Notes: generated from the sequence alone by a model not told the origin. 31,027 bases of DNA from SZUA-229 sp964531165 (GCA_964531165.1 CAZHEA010000035.1:1-31027), one strand, 5' to 3'; shown: positions 7,052 to 16,143, numbered from the stretch's first letter. A program made the numbers and translations.

Positions 7052-7714
7052 ACATGTAGCCTGTTAATTTTTAATATAATAGCAGTAGATGGATTTATAT
7101 ACTCAATAAAGTAGCAGGGATATTCATCCTCACTTTTTTATTGAATGATTGACTGGACCCTGAAGTTATAGTGCAGAAGCCAGTTTTGAAAATAGACAAA
7201 TAATTTTAAAAAACATGTGTTGGAACAATTAGAGTTTACTCTATGGGGGCCATGACTTGAAAGCGGTTAATTAATTTACAGGTTTGAACTACAGTTAAAC
7301 ACGTTAGAGATGATTAAGTCATGCACTGGTCAGATTAAAATTAACAGCGATAAAAGTTTTTATTGGCCTCTTATACAAACGCTATTAATAAGTATTTTTT
7401 ATACTAAGGTGAGAGGAAAAATAAATAATACTCTACAAACCAGAAAACAACGATAGTCGGGAATGATGATTTTTGCTGGCAATTATTTCAGCTGGCTCGA
7501 AGAGCTGGAATCATTCAATGCAAAGGGTTGTGTGCTTCAGATGGGCCATATTTTTATTCATGTTTTAGGTTTTGGCATAATAGTTAGCTGGTTTTAGCAA
7601 ATTTAGTGTCGTAGTTTTTTATGCATTGAGTTTTTCTAATGCTGAGGCGGCGAGAGACGTTAAGTATAGCAAGGCAATTGATGTGCAGTGTTAAATGCAG
7701 AACAGGATATTTAA
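7052..7714. other. Gene-free stretch with possible gene remnants
   Basis: 663 bases between two minus-strand genes. The right end of this interval, next to the regulator start at 7051, must hold that gene's promoter; AT-rich TATATTA elements at 7070-7080 fit. A plus-strand 44-codon frame (7463-7597, MMIFAGNYFSWLEELESFNA...) ends in a hydrophobic stretch, and a second open frame (7584-7694) encodes FSKFSVVVFYALSFSNAEAA, which looks like a signal peptide without a start codon. They may be decayed remains of a membrane or exported protein gene. Neither has a convincing ribosome binding site. I see no RNA gene. Confidence 0.35.
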
Positions 7715-8422
7715 TCAGGGGTTAATCCAGCCGCCGGTGGCCTGTATAGGCTGCAGGTTATTTATTTTATTTACCCAGATGGCCAGTGCATAACGTTGTA
7801 CTTTAAATGGGCTTTGGATGTTAAGTGCTACCGTCCATTCACCATTTTTAGATGTTAATGTTTTGAAATTCAATACAACAAAGTCTTCAGTAAAAAGTTC
7901 ACCACTGTTTTCACCTGATTGAACATGGGTTTTTATACCCGTACCAAGCAGAGCAACATTGAGTACTAAAGGTGATTTATGCGGATAGTGCACATTAAGG
8001 GTATTGTTTTTCAAAGTGGCGGAGAGTATTTTACTTGTTTCTATGTTAGAGGGTAGGGGGTTGCCGCGATACCAGCCACGCCATTCTTCACCATTAAAAA
8101 TAACACCGGGTGTATAAACAGAGCTCACCGCATCCTGAGAGTGATAATTTCTCTGACGCTGTGAAAACAGTTTCTTTGAATACGGATCTTTCCAGCCTAA
8201 GTCATTCCAGTAATCCACATGAAATACTACGGGTATAAATTTTTGCCATAATTGCGGATGATGGATTTGTGATGAAATCCAGCGCTCAGCAGGCGGGCAA
8301 CTACTGCACCCCTGTGATGAATAGAGCTCTAACAGGGGTGTTTTTTTCTGGCTACTTTGAAATGTTTGAGCTTGAATTGAGCCAACAAAAAAGCAGTAAA
8401 GTAAAATCGTAAATTTGTACAT
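7715..8422 (-). CDS. DUF1223 domain protein, secreted thioredoxin-like
   Basis: 235 residues with a signal peptide (about 1-18, FFVGSIQAQ) and the family signature LLELYSSQGCSSCPPAERW, in which Cys39 and Cys42 form a CxxC motif. The following VVFHVDYWNDLGWKDPYS and YTPGVIFNGEEWRGW are also typical of DUF1223, which has a thioredoxin-like fold. The function of the family is not established; the CxxC suggests thiol redox activity in the periplasm. GGAGAATAAT precedes the ATG. It is followed by the gene-free stretch and preceded by an unrelated small gene on the same strand, about 106 bases away. Confidence 0.88.
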   Translation of the reverse strand: MYKFTILLYCFFVGSIQAQTFQSSQKKTPLLELYSSQGCSSCPPAERWISSQIHHPQLWQKFIPVVFHVDYWNDLGWKDPYSKKLFSQRQRNYHSQDAVSSVYTPGVIFNGEEWRGWYRGNPLPSNIETSKILSATLKNNTLNVHYPHKSPLVLNVALLGTGIKTHVQSGENSGELFTEDFVVLNFKTLTSKNGEWTVALNIQSPFKVQRYALAIWVNKINNLQPIQATGGWINP

Positions 8423-8528
8423 ATTATTCTCCTGTACACATTTAGAACCGTTGCTACGCTACTGGTTCAGCGAAGTTAACAATTTGTGATAATTTGTCTA
8501 CCGTACCGGTTGGTTCAAATCAGCGTTC

Positions 8529-8918
8529 TCAGTTTGTATCATTACCGGTAATTAATTCTTTGACAGCATCTTCGGGCGTATCGTGTAAAAAAGCGCCATG
8601 AACAGGATAAAGTGCATTGAGCTTTTCAATAAAGGGCACTTCCTCTTTCATCACAAAAACAATAGTTTTAGTCCGGGGAGAATATTTTGGTAGTGATGAA
8701 AGCAGCACATCGAGATTACTGACATTGACACCGGCATAGTTATTACCGTAGCCGTAAAAGAATTCGGCAACAATAAAGTCAGGTTTATAGGTTTTGAGTG
8801 CCTTTATCGCATTTCGACTGGAATTGACTTTTATCTCCCGCGCGCCGATTTTTTGATAAAGCGCAGAAAGCTTCGGGTGAGTGGGTGATTCAATGACAGA
8901 AAGTATCGTTAGCGGCAT
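8529..8918 (-). CDS. Small receiver-like alpha/beta protein of unknown function
   Basis: 129 residues from the Met at 8918. A longer frame reaches back to 9017, but its extra 33 residues would cover the promoter region of the divergent uup gene, and they do not look like part of the fold, so the inner start is preferred. The pattern of strands and helices (LTILSVIES, IGAREIKVNS, PDFIVAEFF, KTIVFVMKEE, HGAFLHDTPEDAVKELI) resembles a CheY-like receiver domain or a related Rossmann-like fold. The phospho-acceptor position after the third strand reads AEFF, with no Asp, so ordinary phosphorylation is unlikely. I do not recognise a family. Confidence 0.6.
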   Translation of the reverse strand: MPLTILSVIESPTHPKLSALYQKIGAREIKVNSSRNAIKALKTYKPDFIVAEFFYGYGNNYAGVNVSNLDVLLSSLPKYSPRTKTIVFVMKEEVPFIEKLNALYPVHGAFLHDTPEDAVKELITGNDTN

Positions 8919-9017
8919 AGATGTATTGTGTACGAAAAATCCAATAATACTATCAGGCTCTGATAAAATACACGCAATTTCACGAAACTTAACCTGCAGC
9001 ATCGCAAAAGATATCAT

Positions 9018-10913
9018 ATGGCACTACTTACATTACGAAATATTAATCTGGGCTTTGGCGGCCCTAATTTATTTGACTCATTAAATTTACAAATTGAGCC
9101 GAAAGAGCGTTTGTGCCTGTTAGGTCGCAATGGCGAGGGAAAATCGACACTAATGAAAGTCATTGGTGGCATGGTAAAGGTTGATGAGGGCAGCATTGAG
9201 CAGCAGCAGAATCTTAAAATTGCTTATCTGACTCAGGATGTACCCGATGATATTGAGGGGAGTGTTTATGATGTGGTGGCTTCTGGTTTAGAGGGTGTGG
9301 GGGAGATACTTAAGAGTTATCACCACTGCAGTCTGGAGTTAGCCGAAGATTATAGCGAACAGAAAATGCAAGAGCTGTCGCGTATTCAGCATGAACTGGA
9401 AGCGGTGGACGGCTGGAGTTTATCGCAACAGGTGGAAACCACTATTTCACTATTAGAGCTGCCAGCAGACGATGAGTTTGGCGCGCTTTCAGGCGGCTTA
9501 AAGCGGCGCGTACTATTAGGCAGAGCGTTGGTGACCGATCCGGACTTATTGTTACTGGATGAGCCAACCAATCACCTTGATGTTGCAGCCATTCAGTGGC
9601 TAGAAGACTTTCTGCTTAACTGGAATGGCAGCGTCCTGTTTGTAACCCATGACCGCTCATTTCTCAGAAAGCTGGCAACCCGTATCATTGAATTAGACCG
9701 GGGGCAACTGACATCATGGCCGGGTAACTATGAAAATTATTTAGTGTTGAAACAACAGGCGCTGGAAAATGAAGAGAAAGAAAATGCACTGTTCGATAAG
9801 CGATTAGCGCAGGAAGAGGTCTGGATACGTCAGGGAATTAAAGCCAGAAGAACCCGCAATGAGGGGCGTGTGCGTGCATTAAAAGCATTACGCAAAGAGC
9901 GCTCACAACGCCGCGATCAGAAGGGGCAGGTCAGCATGCAGGTGTCGGCACAGGATCGCTCTGGCAAGCGGGTGGTTGAGGTCGAAAACATCAGCTTTAG
10001 TTATGCAGGTGCACCTATTGTTAAAAATCTGAGCACGTTAATTACCCGCGGAGATCGTATCGCAATATTGGGCCCGAATGGGGTGGGTAAAACGACATTA
10101 ATTAATTTGCTGTTAGGTGAGTTAGAGCCGGATGAGGGGACGGTTGAAATGGGCACAAAACTAGAAATCGCCTATTTTGATCAGTTTAGAACGGAGCTTG
10201 ATTTAAAGAAAAGTGTTCGTGATAATTTAGCCCCGGGTACTGATAAAATAGAGGTCGCAGGTAGAGAAAAACATGTCATGAGTTATCTCGGCGATTTTCT
10301 GTTTGCACCAGCGCAAGCCAATACCCCGGTGAGTGCACTTTCGGGTGGTGAGCGTAATCGGCTGATGCTGGCAAAACTATTTGCTAAACCATTTAATTTA
10401 TTAGTGATGGATGAGCCGACGAATGACCTGGATGTGGATACTCTCGAATTACTGGAAGAGTTGTTAATGAACTATGAAGGCACGCTTATTCTGGTGAGTC
10501 ATGACCGGGCATTTGTGGATAATGTTGTCACCAGTACGCTGGTTTTTGAAGGCGATGCGCAGATTTTTGAATATGTGGGTGGCTACGAAGACTGGTTGGA
10601 ACAGTATAACTATAAGTTATCAAAAAGAGAGTCTCAGTCAGTAAAAAAGGCAGTAAAACCAAAATCAAAACCTAATGAAGAAAAGGCCAGTATAAAAAAA
10701 CTGACTTATAAAGAGCAGCGTGAACTTGAAGAGCTACCTGCATTAATTGAATCGCTGGATGCAGAACAAAATGAGTTAACAGAAAAAATGTCGGATGCAA
10801 AATTTTATCAGCAGGATAAAGATATTATTACAGTAACGACACAACGACATATTGAAGTCGAAGAAGAATTAAAATTGGCTTATGAAAGATGGGATATTTT
10901 GGAGTCGGAATAA
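9018..10913 (+). CDS. uup: ABC-F family ATPase Uup
   Basis: 631 residues with two ABC ATPase domains and no membrane segments. Domain 1 has GRNGEGKST (36-44), LSGGLKRR and LLLLDEPTNHLD; domain 2 has GPNGVGKTT, LSGGERNR and LLVMDEPTNDLD. The Q-loops and the inter-domain linker of charged helices (KRLAQEEVWIRQGIKARRTRNEGR) are typical of Uup, as is the C-terminal coiled-coil domain (about 565-631) after a Lys-rich hinge. ABC-F proteins act on ribosomes; Uup also affects precise transposon excision in E. coli and binds branched DNA. A TAAAAT -10-like element lies at 8964-8969, in the divergent region. The gene ends 3 bases before cti. Confidence 0.95.
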   Translation: MALLTLRNINLGFGGPNLFDSLNLQIEPKERLCLLGRNGEGKSTLMKVIGGMVKVDEGSIEQQQNLKIAYLTQDVPDDIEGSVYDVVASGLEGVGEILKSYHHCSLELAEDYSEQKMQELSRIQHELEAVDGWSLSQQVETTISLLELPADDEFGALSGGLKRRVLLGRALVTDPDLLLLDEPTNHLDVAAIQWLEDFLLNWNGSVLFVTHDRSFLRKLATRIIELDRGQLTSWPGNYENYLVLKQQALENEEKENALFDKRLAQEEVWIRQGIKARRTRNEGRVRALKALRKERSQRRDQKGQVSMQVSAQDRSGKRVVEVENISFSYAGAPIVKNLSTLITRGDRIAILGPNGVGKTTLINLLLGELEPDEGTVEMGTKLEIAYFDQFRTELDLKKSVRDNLAPGTDKIEVAGREKHVMSYLGDFLFAPAQANTPVSALSGGERNRLMLAKLFAKPFNLLVMDEPTNDLDVDTLELLEELLMNYEGTLILVSHDRAFVDNVVTSTLVFEGDAQIFEYVGGYEDWLEQYNYKLSKRESQSVKKAVKPKSKPNEEKASIKKLTYKEQRELEELPALIESLDAEQNELTEKMSDAKFYQQDKDIITVTTQRHIEVEEELKLAYERWDILESE

Positions 10914-10916
10914 ACA

Positions 10917-13307
10917 ATGAAAAGCACATTAAAAATTGTCAGTATATTATTAACGGTATTATTAATTTCATGTGGCGATACAGAAAAGGTAACCGTCACA
11001 ACGAAACAGGCCGATATTGATTATGATGTTTTATTAAAAGGAGACAATAAAAATATATCCTTTGTAAATCAGGCGCGGCCTGTTTTAGAAAAGCGCTGTA
11101 TTGTGTGCCATGGTTGTTATGATGCGCCTTGCCAGTTAAAAATGTCATCTTTAGAAGGTATAAAACGGGGGGCTAATCCGGAAAGTGTATACAATGCGGA
11201 ACGGTTGTTTGCTATGGATCCGACACGACTTTTTGTGGATGCTCATACAACAGAGGAATGGCGAAAAAAAGGTTTTAGCAGTGTATTAAATGAAAGCCAA
11301 ACAGAACCAGATAAAAATATAGCAGAAAATAATTTACGTCATTCTGTTTTATATAAAATGCTACGCCTTAAACAGCTAAATCCACAGCCCAGAATTGGCA
11401 TGATTGACGATAGCTTTGATTTGCGATTAAGCCGAAAGCAAACCTGTCCTACAAATGAAAATTTTGACAAGTATGCAAAAAAGTTCCCTACACAGGGGAT
11501 GCCATTTGCTATGCCGAACTTATCAGATGATGAGTATCACATTCTGGTGAAGTGGATTTCACAAGGCCTGCCCGATGACAGTAAAAAAACGTTACCGGCT
11601 TCGAGTGTAAAGCAGGTTAAACAGTGGGAAACTTTTTTAAATAAACTCGATTATAAGCATCAGCTATTTAGTCGTTATCTATATGAGCATCTAATACTGG
11701 GCCATATATATTTTAAAGGCGCCGATACAAGAGAGTTTTTTCAGCTTGTAAGATCATTTACACCGCCAGGTGAAGCAATCGATGTTATTGCAACAAACCG
11801 GCCATTCGATAGTCCAGGTGTAAATAAATTTTATTATCGCCTGAAATATTATAAATCATCCATTGTTGATAAAACGCATGTTACCTATGAGTTTTCCGCA
11901 AAGCGTATGGCAAGGTATCGCGAGCTATTTATTGATGTGAATTATAATATTACTAAATTACCATCCTATTCAGCAAAAATTGCAACAAACCCAATGAAAG
12001 CATTTGCAGAAATGCCGGTAAATTCAAGATACAAATTTTTATTAGATGATGCCAAATTTTTTATTGAAGGATTTATCAAGGGGCCAGTATGCAGGGGGCA
12101 GGTTGCATTAAATGTTATAGAAGATAATTTTTGGGTGTTTTTTACGTCCCCCGGCACATTGCGGGTAAACAGTAATAATGAATATATCGCTGAAATGGCA
12201 AATACGCTTAAGCTTCCAGCGGAAGATGGTAATACGTTTAATGTATTTAAAATATGGACCAAGTACTGGGATAGTCAGAAAAAATATCTGTTAGCTCGTC
12301 AGGAAAGTTTTGAAGCCATTCCACAGATAAGTCTGGATAAGTCGATGAAATTTATCTGGGACGGTAGTGATGGGATGGATAGTAATAACCGCAGCCTGAC
12401 AATATATCGTCATTATGATAGCGCGACGGTTAAGCAGGGATTATTAGGTGACTACCCGGAAAGTGCATGGATACTGGATTTTCCAATATTGGAAAGAATT
12501 CATTATTTATTGGTTGCCGGCTATGATGTTTACGGAAACCTGGGGCATCAGTTAAATACCCGTTTATATATGGATTTTTTACGTATGGAAGCAGAGAATA
12601 ATTTTCTGGCTTTTATTCCAGTTGATAAACGTAAAAAAATACAGGAATCATGGTACCGCGGTATAAGAGAGGATGTAAAAAAATATTTTGAACAGCCAAC
12701 GGACTGGTTAAAACATCAGGTGGTAGAAGGTTATAAAACTGATGACCCACAACATGAGTTATATCTTAAGTTAGAAGAACGATTGATAAAATCTAAAGAT
12801 GATCTGGATTATCTTAATCGATGTTATTCGGAAGATTGTAAAAAAATAGTCACTTCGAAAATTGATCAACAAATTAAACGCATAGGAAAAATTAAAGGTG
12901 AAATACTGGTTGTGTTTCCTGATGTTTCTTATGTAAAAGTGGTTGGTAGAAAAAAGAATAGTGTATATACGCTAATCCGTAATAAAGCGTATAAAAATAT
13001 CAGCTTTATTTTAAATACGGTTGAAAACCGAGACAGGTCTTTAGATACGATAAGTGTATATAAGGGCGTACTCGGCTCATATCCCAATTTCTTTTATGTG
13101 GTGCACGAAGATGATATTGAGAAATTTTCTGATACCGTGTTAGCGATTAAAGATCGTGATGATTATGAGCGTTTTGTCAGTATTTATGGGGTAAGAAGAA
13201 CGGCTTCTAATTTCTGGCAGGTGGCTGACTGGTTTAATGCGGCCTTTGCAAAACAGGACCCAGTGGGGTATGGCATATATGATCTGAATCGATATAAAAA
13301 TCGTTAG
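10917..13307 (+). CDS. cti: Fatty acid cis/trans isomerase (haem c lipoprotein)
   Basis: 796 residues. Cti converts cis to trans unsaturated acyl chains of membrane phospholipids without breaking ester bonds, a rapid response to solvents and heat known from Pseudomonas and Vibrio. The haem motif CIVCHGCYDAPCQLK (Cys61, Cys64, His65) is the family hallmark, followed by the conserved LEGIKRGANPE. The middle (RLFAMDPTRLFVDAHTTEEWRKKGF) and the C-terminal part (SNFWQVADWFNAAFAKQDPVGYG) also fit. The N-terminus, LLTVLLISC19GD, has a lipobox, so it is probably a lipoprotein facing the periplasm. It starts 3 bases after the uup stop, which suggests co-transcription. Codon use is more AT-rich than in uup. 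Confidence 0.93.
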   Translation: MKSTLKIVSILLTVLLISCGDTEKVTVTTKQADIDYDVLLKGDNKNISFVNQARPVLEKRCIVCHGCYDAPCQLKMSSLEGIKRGANPESVYNAERLFAMDPTRLFVDAHTTEEWRKKGFSSVLNESQTEPDKNIAENNLRHSVLYKMLRLKQLNPQPRIGMIDDSFDLRLSRKQTCPTNENFDKYAKKFPTQGMPFAMPNLSDDEYHILVKWISQGLPDDSKKTLPASSVKQVKQWETFLNKLDYKHQLFSRYLYEHLILGHIYFKGADTREFFQLVRSFTPPGEAIDVIATNRPFDSPGVNKFYYRLKYYKSSIVDKTHVTYEFSAKRMARYRELFIDVNYNITKLPSYSAKIATNPMKAFAEMPVNSRYKFLLDDAKFFIEGFIKGPVCRGQVALNVIEDNFWVFFTSPGTLRVNSNNEYIAEMANTLKLPAEDGNTFNVFKIWTKYWDSQKKYLLARQESFEAIPQISLDKSMKFIWDGSDGMDSNNRSLTIYRHYDSATVKQGLLGDYPESAWILDFPILERIHYLLVAGYDVYGNLGHQLNTRLYMDFLRMEAENNFLAFIPVDKRKKIQESWYRGIREDVKKYFEQPTDWLKHQVVEGYKTDDPQHELYLKLEERLIKSKDDLDYLNRCYSEDCKKIVTSKIDQQIKRIGKIKGEILVVFPDVSYVKVVGRKKNSVYTLIRNKAYKNISFILNTVENRDRSLDTISVYKGVLGSYPNFFYVVHEDDIEKFSDTVLAIKDRDDYERFVSIYGVRRTASNFWQVADWFNAAFAKQDPVGYGIYDLNRYKNR

Positions 13308-13547
13308 AAATTTATTAATAATTCTCTTTTAACACCTTGTGTAGAAAGGCAGAAAACAATGAGATTTATAAGGTCGAAGTAATAACTTATCTTCCAGTGA
13401 ATCGTGTTGCGTTCAAATAGCTTAATTAATAAATGCTGGCTTTTTAATAGCTATATTGTTTGGTTTAAATAAAAATTTAACGTATTAACGTAAGCGGTTA
13501 ATGATAGAATATTATGACATCTATAAATGCATAATGTTGTTGCCCTT

Positions 13548-14444
13548 TTATGTCTGGCATAGAAAAGTCGATTGCTGCAGTTCGTCTAAAAACCAGTTTA
13601 AAGAGCGGCCCTTTTCTCCGGTACGCCAGGCCAGAGATGTTGTGACGACGGGATGGTTTGTTTCAATTTCTTTCTCAATTAATAAACCCTGTTCAAGTTC
13701 ATTGTGAATGAGAAATTCGGGTAAAAATCCAACGCCAATTCCCATTATGTGGGCTTGAATTTTAGTTCTGAAATCCGGTACTGAAAAAACATCCTGGCCG
13801 GTAAATATTCCTGCCGTGCGCGGTGTTAGCTGCCGTGACGTATCCGTAACTGCAATTACCCGATATTTAGAAATGAGCTCCTCAGAAACAGGGGAGGGCA
13901 TTGCGGCGAGAGGGTGTTGCGGAGAAATAACAAATATCCATTTCATTTTGCATAAATGTCGGGTGTGATAGCCACCACCGGCAGGGCCGTTATCCGGTGC
14001 ACCAATGACAAGATCGGCTCGCTTACTTAAGAGAGCGTCCCAGGTGCCACCATAAACTTCACGCTGTAATTTTATTCGCGTGCCGCTTTGTTGTTTATAA
14101 AATTTATCAATCAGTCTAAGTAATCCGTCGATAGGTAGCATATCGGCGATAGCAATGCTGAATTCGGCTTCCCAGCCCTGGGAGACCTTTTTGAGCTGGT
14201 TTTCAAGATTGTTTACCGAGTCGAGTAAGTATCCGCCTTCGGATAATAATAATTGCCCTGCAGGGGTAAGTGTAGCCCTGTGTCCGCTTCTGTCGAATAG
14301 CCGGGTGTCCAGATCCTGTTCGAGCTTCTTCATGCTGTAGGTGATAGCGGAGGGTACACGGTGTAATGCCTGTGCCGCCGCTGCGAAACTTCTGTATTGG
14401 TTAATGGCCTGTAAAACCATCAAAGCATCTAGTGTCAATTTCAT
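13548..14444 (-). CDS. LysR family transcriptional regulator, YhaJ-like
   Basis: 298 residues: an N-terminal winged HTH (about 1-65; LMVLQAINQYRSFAAAAQALHRVPSAITYSMKKLE...) and a periplasmic-binding-protein-like effector domain (about 90-295). The HTH sequence with VPSAITYSMKKLEQDLDTRLFDRSGHR closely resembles E. coli YhaJ. The inducer is unknown. The gene is divergent from the DUF3187-like gene across 139 bases of AT-rich DNA, the usual arrangement for a LysR protein and its target, so regulation of that envelope protein is a reasonable guess. On the other side it converges with cti; the 240 bases between them hold nothing I recognise. Confidence 0.93.
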   Translation of the reverse strand: MKLTLDALMVLQAINQYRSFAAAAQALHRVPSAITYSMKKLEQDLDTRLFDRSGHRATLTPAGQLLLSEGGYLLDSVNNLENQLKKVSQGWEAEFSIAIADMLPIDGLLRLIDKFYKQQSGTRIKLQREVYGGTWDALLSKRADLVIGAPDNGPAGGGYHTRHLCKMKWIFVISPQHPLAAMPSPVSEELISKYRVIAVTDTSRQLTPRTAGIFTGQDVFSVPDFRTKIQAHIMGIGVGFLPEFLIHNELEQGLLIEKEIETNHPVVTTSLAWRTGEKGRSLNWFLDELQQSTFLCQT

Positions 14445-14583
14445 TCAAATATTTTAACTAAGATATGCAGAAATTTCCAATTTAATTAAGGCAACTGTCT
14501 GATTAATCTGGGGTCTCAATATAAGAATATCGATAAATAGTTAAATTATTAATGAAAATCAGTGATTTTATGGGCGAAGAGTT

Positions 14584-15654
14584 ATGATAAGTTTTAATGT
14601 ACAAAACTTACTAAAAGAAATTGATGAATTAGTCATCAATTATTTTGTATGTTTTTCTCATAAACTAACGCTTCTTGTGTTAATTTTGCTACTGAATGTT
14701 TCATCAATAGGGGCTTTACGGGCGGCTAAGCCCGTTCCCGAAGCCTATTGGCAAGGGTCACTGGGGCCGTTAAATATACGCTCAATGTCACCTGGACAGG
14801 CATTAAGGCTGGCGCCTTTGCCGCGCTCTCCCTACGGATTACCCGAAGGCGAAACAGAGTTGCAGTTTCATATTGCAGCAGCCAGTGTGTATTTGAACTC
14901 GCCGGGAAAGTATCTGCTCGATTTTAATTTTACGGATACCCGAATAGCGCTAAACCATGGTTTCAAAAATGGTTGGTCTGCCGAGTTATCATTTAATGAT
15001 CGTCGCATCCAGAATTTGTATCTTGATGAAGTTGTGGTCGCATTTCATGATGCCTTTGGTATTGAGCAAAATGGTCGCGATGTTAATAAAAACCAGACGC
15101 GAATTATCATTCCTGAATACTCGGCCAATTTTGGTTCGGAATTAGATGGCGCTTTTTCGCAAACGTTGGGCTTGTCGATACAAAAAATATTAATAGATAA
15201 AACGGTTGAGTGGCCCGCTGTTGCGTTAATTTTTAATTCAAGCATTGAAACATTGTCAGATGGCATGATTGAAAAGGGCGCAATTGATTATGGGTTTCAG
15301 TTAACCATGGCACAGAAAAAAACATCGGGCTATCTATTTGCTAATATTTCTTATAATCGTTTTGGAACGGATAAAACACTGGAAATTATTCCTCTGGCAG
15401 ACGATCAATTTTCAGGCATGCTGGGGTATGAGCTATCAGTCGATAAAAACGCCGCTATTATTGTGCAATACTTGTTTAGTGAAGGGGTAATAACAGATCT
15501 TGGCGCACTGGATGACGTCAGTCATGAAATACATATAGGCTATAAATGGAGAGCTAAACGCAATATGTTTGAAGTCGGGCTGGTTGAAAATATAGTGAAT
15601 TTTGATAATGGACCGGATGTGGCCTTTACGTTTGGCGTGACTCACCGGTTATAA
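14584..15654 (+). CDS. DUF3187-like outer membrane / envelope protein
   Basis: 356 residues. A hydrophobic signal segment at about 27-47 (LTLLVLILLLNVSSIGALRAA) is followed by GPLNIRSMSPGQALRLAPLPRSP, and then by alternating polar and apolar strands up to a final aromatic-rich FGVTHRL, as in beta-barrel outer membrane proteins. The GPLxxR...L beginning, the mid-part where GLxxG-like strands follow (RDVNKNQTRI) and the overall length fit the DUF3187 family, whose function is unknown. The 26 residues before the signal segment are unusually long and acidic (LLKEIDELVINYF), and no in-frame ATG lies nearer; GAAGAG before the ATG supports the start. It ends before a bidirectional terminator. Confidence 0.6.
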   Translation: MISFNVQNLLKEIDELVINYFVCFSHKLTLLVLILLLNVSSIGALRAAKPVPEAYWQGSLGPLNIRSMSPGQALRLAPLPRSPYGLPEGETELQFHIAAASVYLNSPGKYLLDFNFTDTRIALNHGFKNGWSAELSFNDRRIQNLYLDEVVVAFHDAFGIEQNGRDVNKNQTRIIIPEYSANFGSELDGAFSQTLGLSIQKILIDKTVEWPAVALIFNSSIETLSDGMIEKGAIDYGFQLTMAQKKTSGYLFANISYNRFGTDKTLEIIPLADDQFSGMLGYELSVDKNAAIIVQYLFSEGVITDLGALDDVSHEIHIGYKWRAKRNMFEVGLVENIVNFDNGPDVAFTFGVTHRL

Positions 15655-15730
15655 TTTTAACATCATATTATTTATTTTAAATGGAGCATTTTCACTGGAT
15701 TATTTTCATTGGCTATGTAAATGCCAGGCA

Positions 15731-15769
15731 ATAAAAAGGGTGACATAATAGTCACCCTTTAAATTTTTC
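15731..15769. terminator. Bidirectional terminator between convergent genes
   Basis: A perfect 10-pair stem, AAAGGGTGAC (15735-15744) against GTCACCCTTT (15751-15760), with a 6-base loop ATAATA. It is flanked by an A-run on the left and AAATTTTT on the right. It can end the DUF3187-like gene on the plus strand and the DsrC-like gene on the minus strand, where it lies 15 bases after the stop and is followed by a T-run. Confidence 0.92.
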
Positions 15770-15783
15770 AGCGAGTTATAAAA

Positions 15784-16119
15784 CTAGCTGCAACCCTTAG
15801 GACGTGGCAGGCCTGCAATTTTATTCGCACACTTAATTAATCCGGTTGGGAACAAAGAGTAGATATATTTCTGATCACTCTTGTCTTTGCCGTATTCTTT
15901 CTTCATCTTTTTAGAAAAAGCACGGGGTTCACAAACCATACCATTATCATGAAAATGTTCACGGGCCATTTTAATAATGTTCCAGTGCTCTTCAGTTAAC
16001 TCAGGTACCTTTTCGCTAATTGCGATTTGTGCAGCCAGTTCTTCGCTCCACTCATCCAGATTCATTAACCAACCTGCTTCGCTTAATTCAATTGTTTTAC
16101 CGTCAACAATCGCTTCCAT
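15784..16119 (-). CDS. DsrC/TusE/DsvC family sulfur-carrier-like protein
   Basis: 111 residues. The family members are small sulfur carriers: DsrC works with dissimilatory sulfite reductase, TusE in tRNA 2-thiouridine synthesis. Seen here are ELSEAGWLMNLDEWSEELAA, LTEEHWNIIKMAREHFHDNG and the C-terminal KIAGLPRPKGC. Cys110 is the conserved terminal persulfide Cys. The second redox Cys of DsrC, 11 residues earlier, is Asn99 here, but Cys97 lies two residues further upstream, and Cys63 is an extra one. This makes it TusE-like or one of the DsrC-like paralogues, not a classical DsrC. GAGGTGA stands before the ATG. Its promoter carries an IscR-like box. No dsr or tus gene is next to it. Confidence 0.92.
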   Translation of the reverse strand: MEAIVDGKTIELSEAGWLMNLDEWSEELAAQIAISEKVPELTEEHWNIIKMAREHFHDNGMVCEPRAFSKKMKKEYGKDKSDQKYIYSLFPTGLIKCANKIAGLPRPKGCS

Positions 16120-16143
16120 TACTTCACCTCGTTTAAAAAATAT

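Noticed and set aside
8919..9017. N-terminal extension of the small receiver-like protein up to the uup start
   Set aside because: The 33 extra residues would cover the uup promoter region and do not continue the fold; the inner ATG at 8918 is more likely.
11966..12262. 98-codon antisense frame inside cti
   Set aside because: Overlaps a well-supported gene and has no domain, binding site or context.
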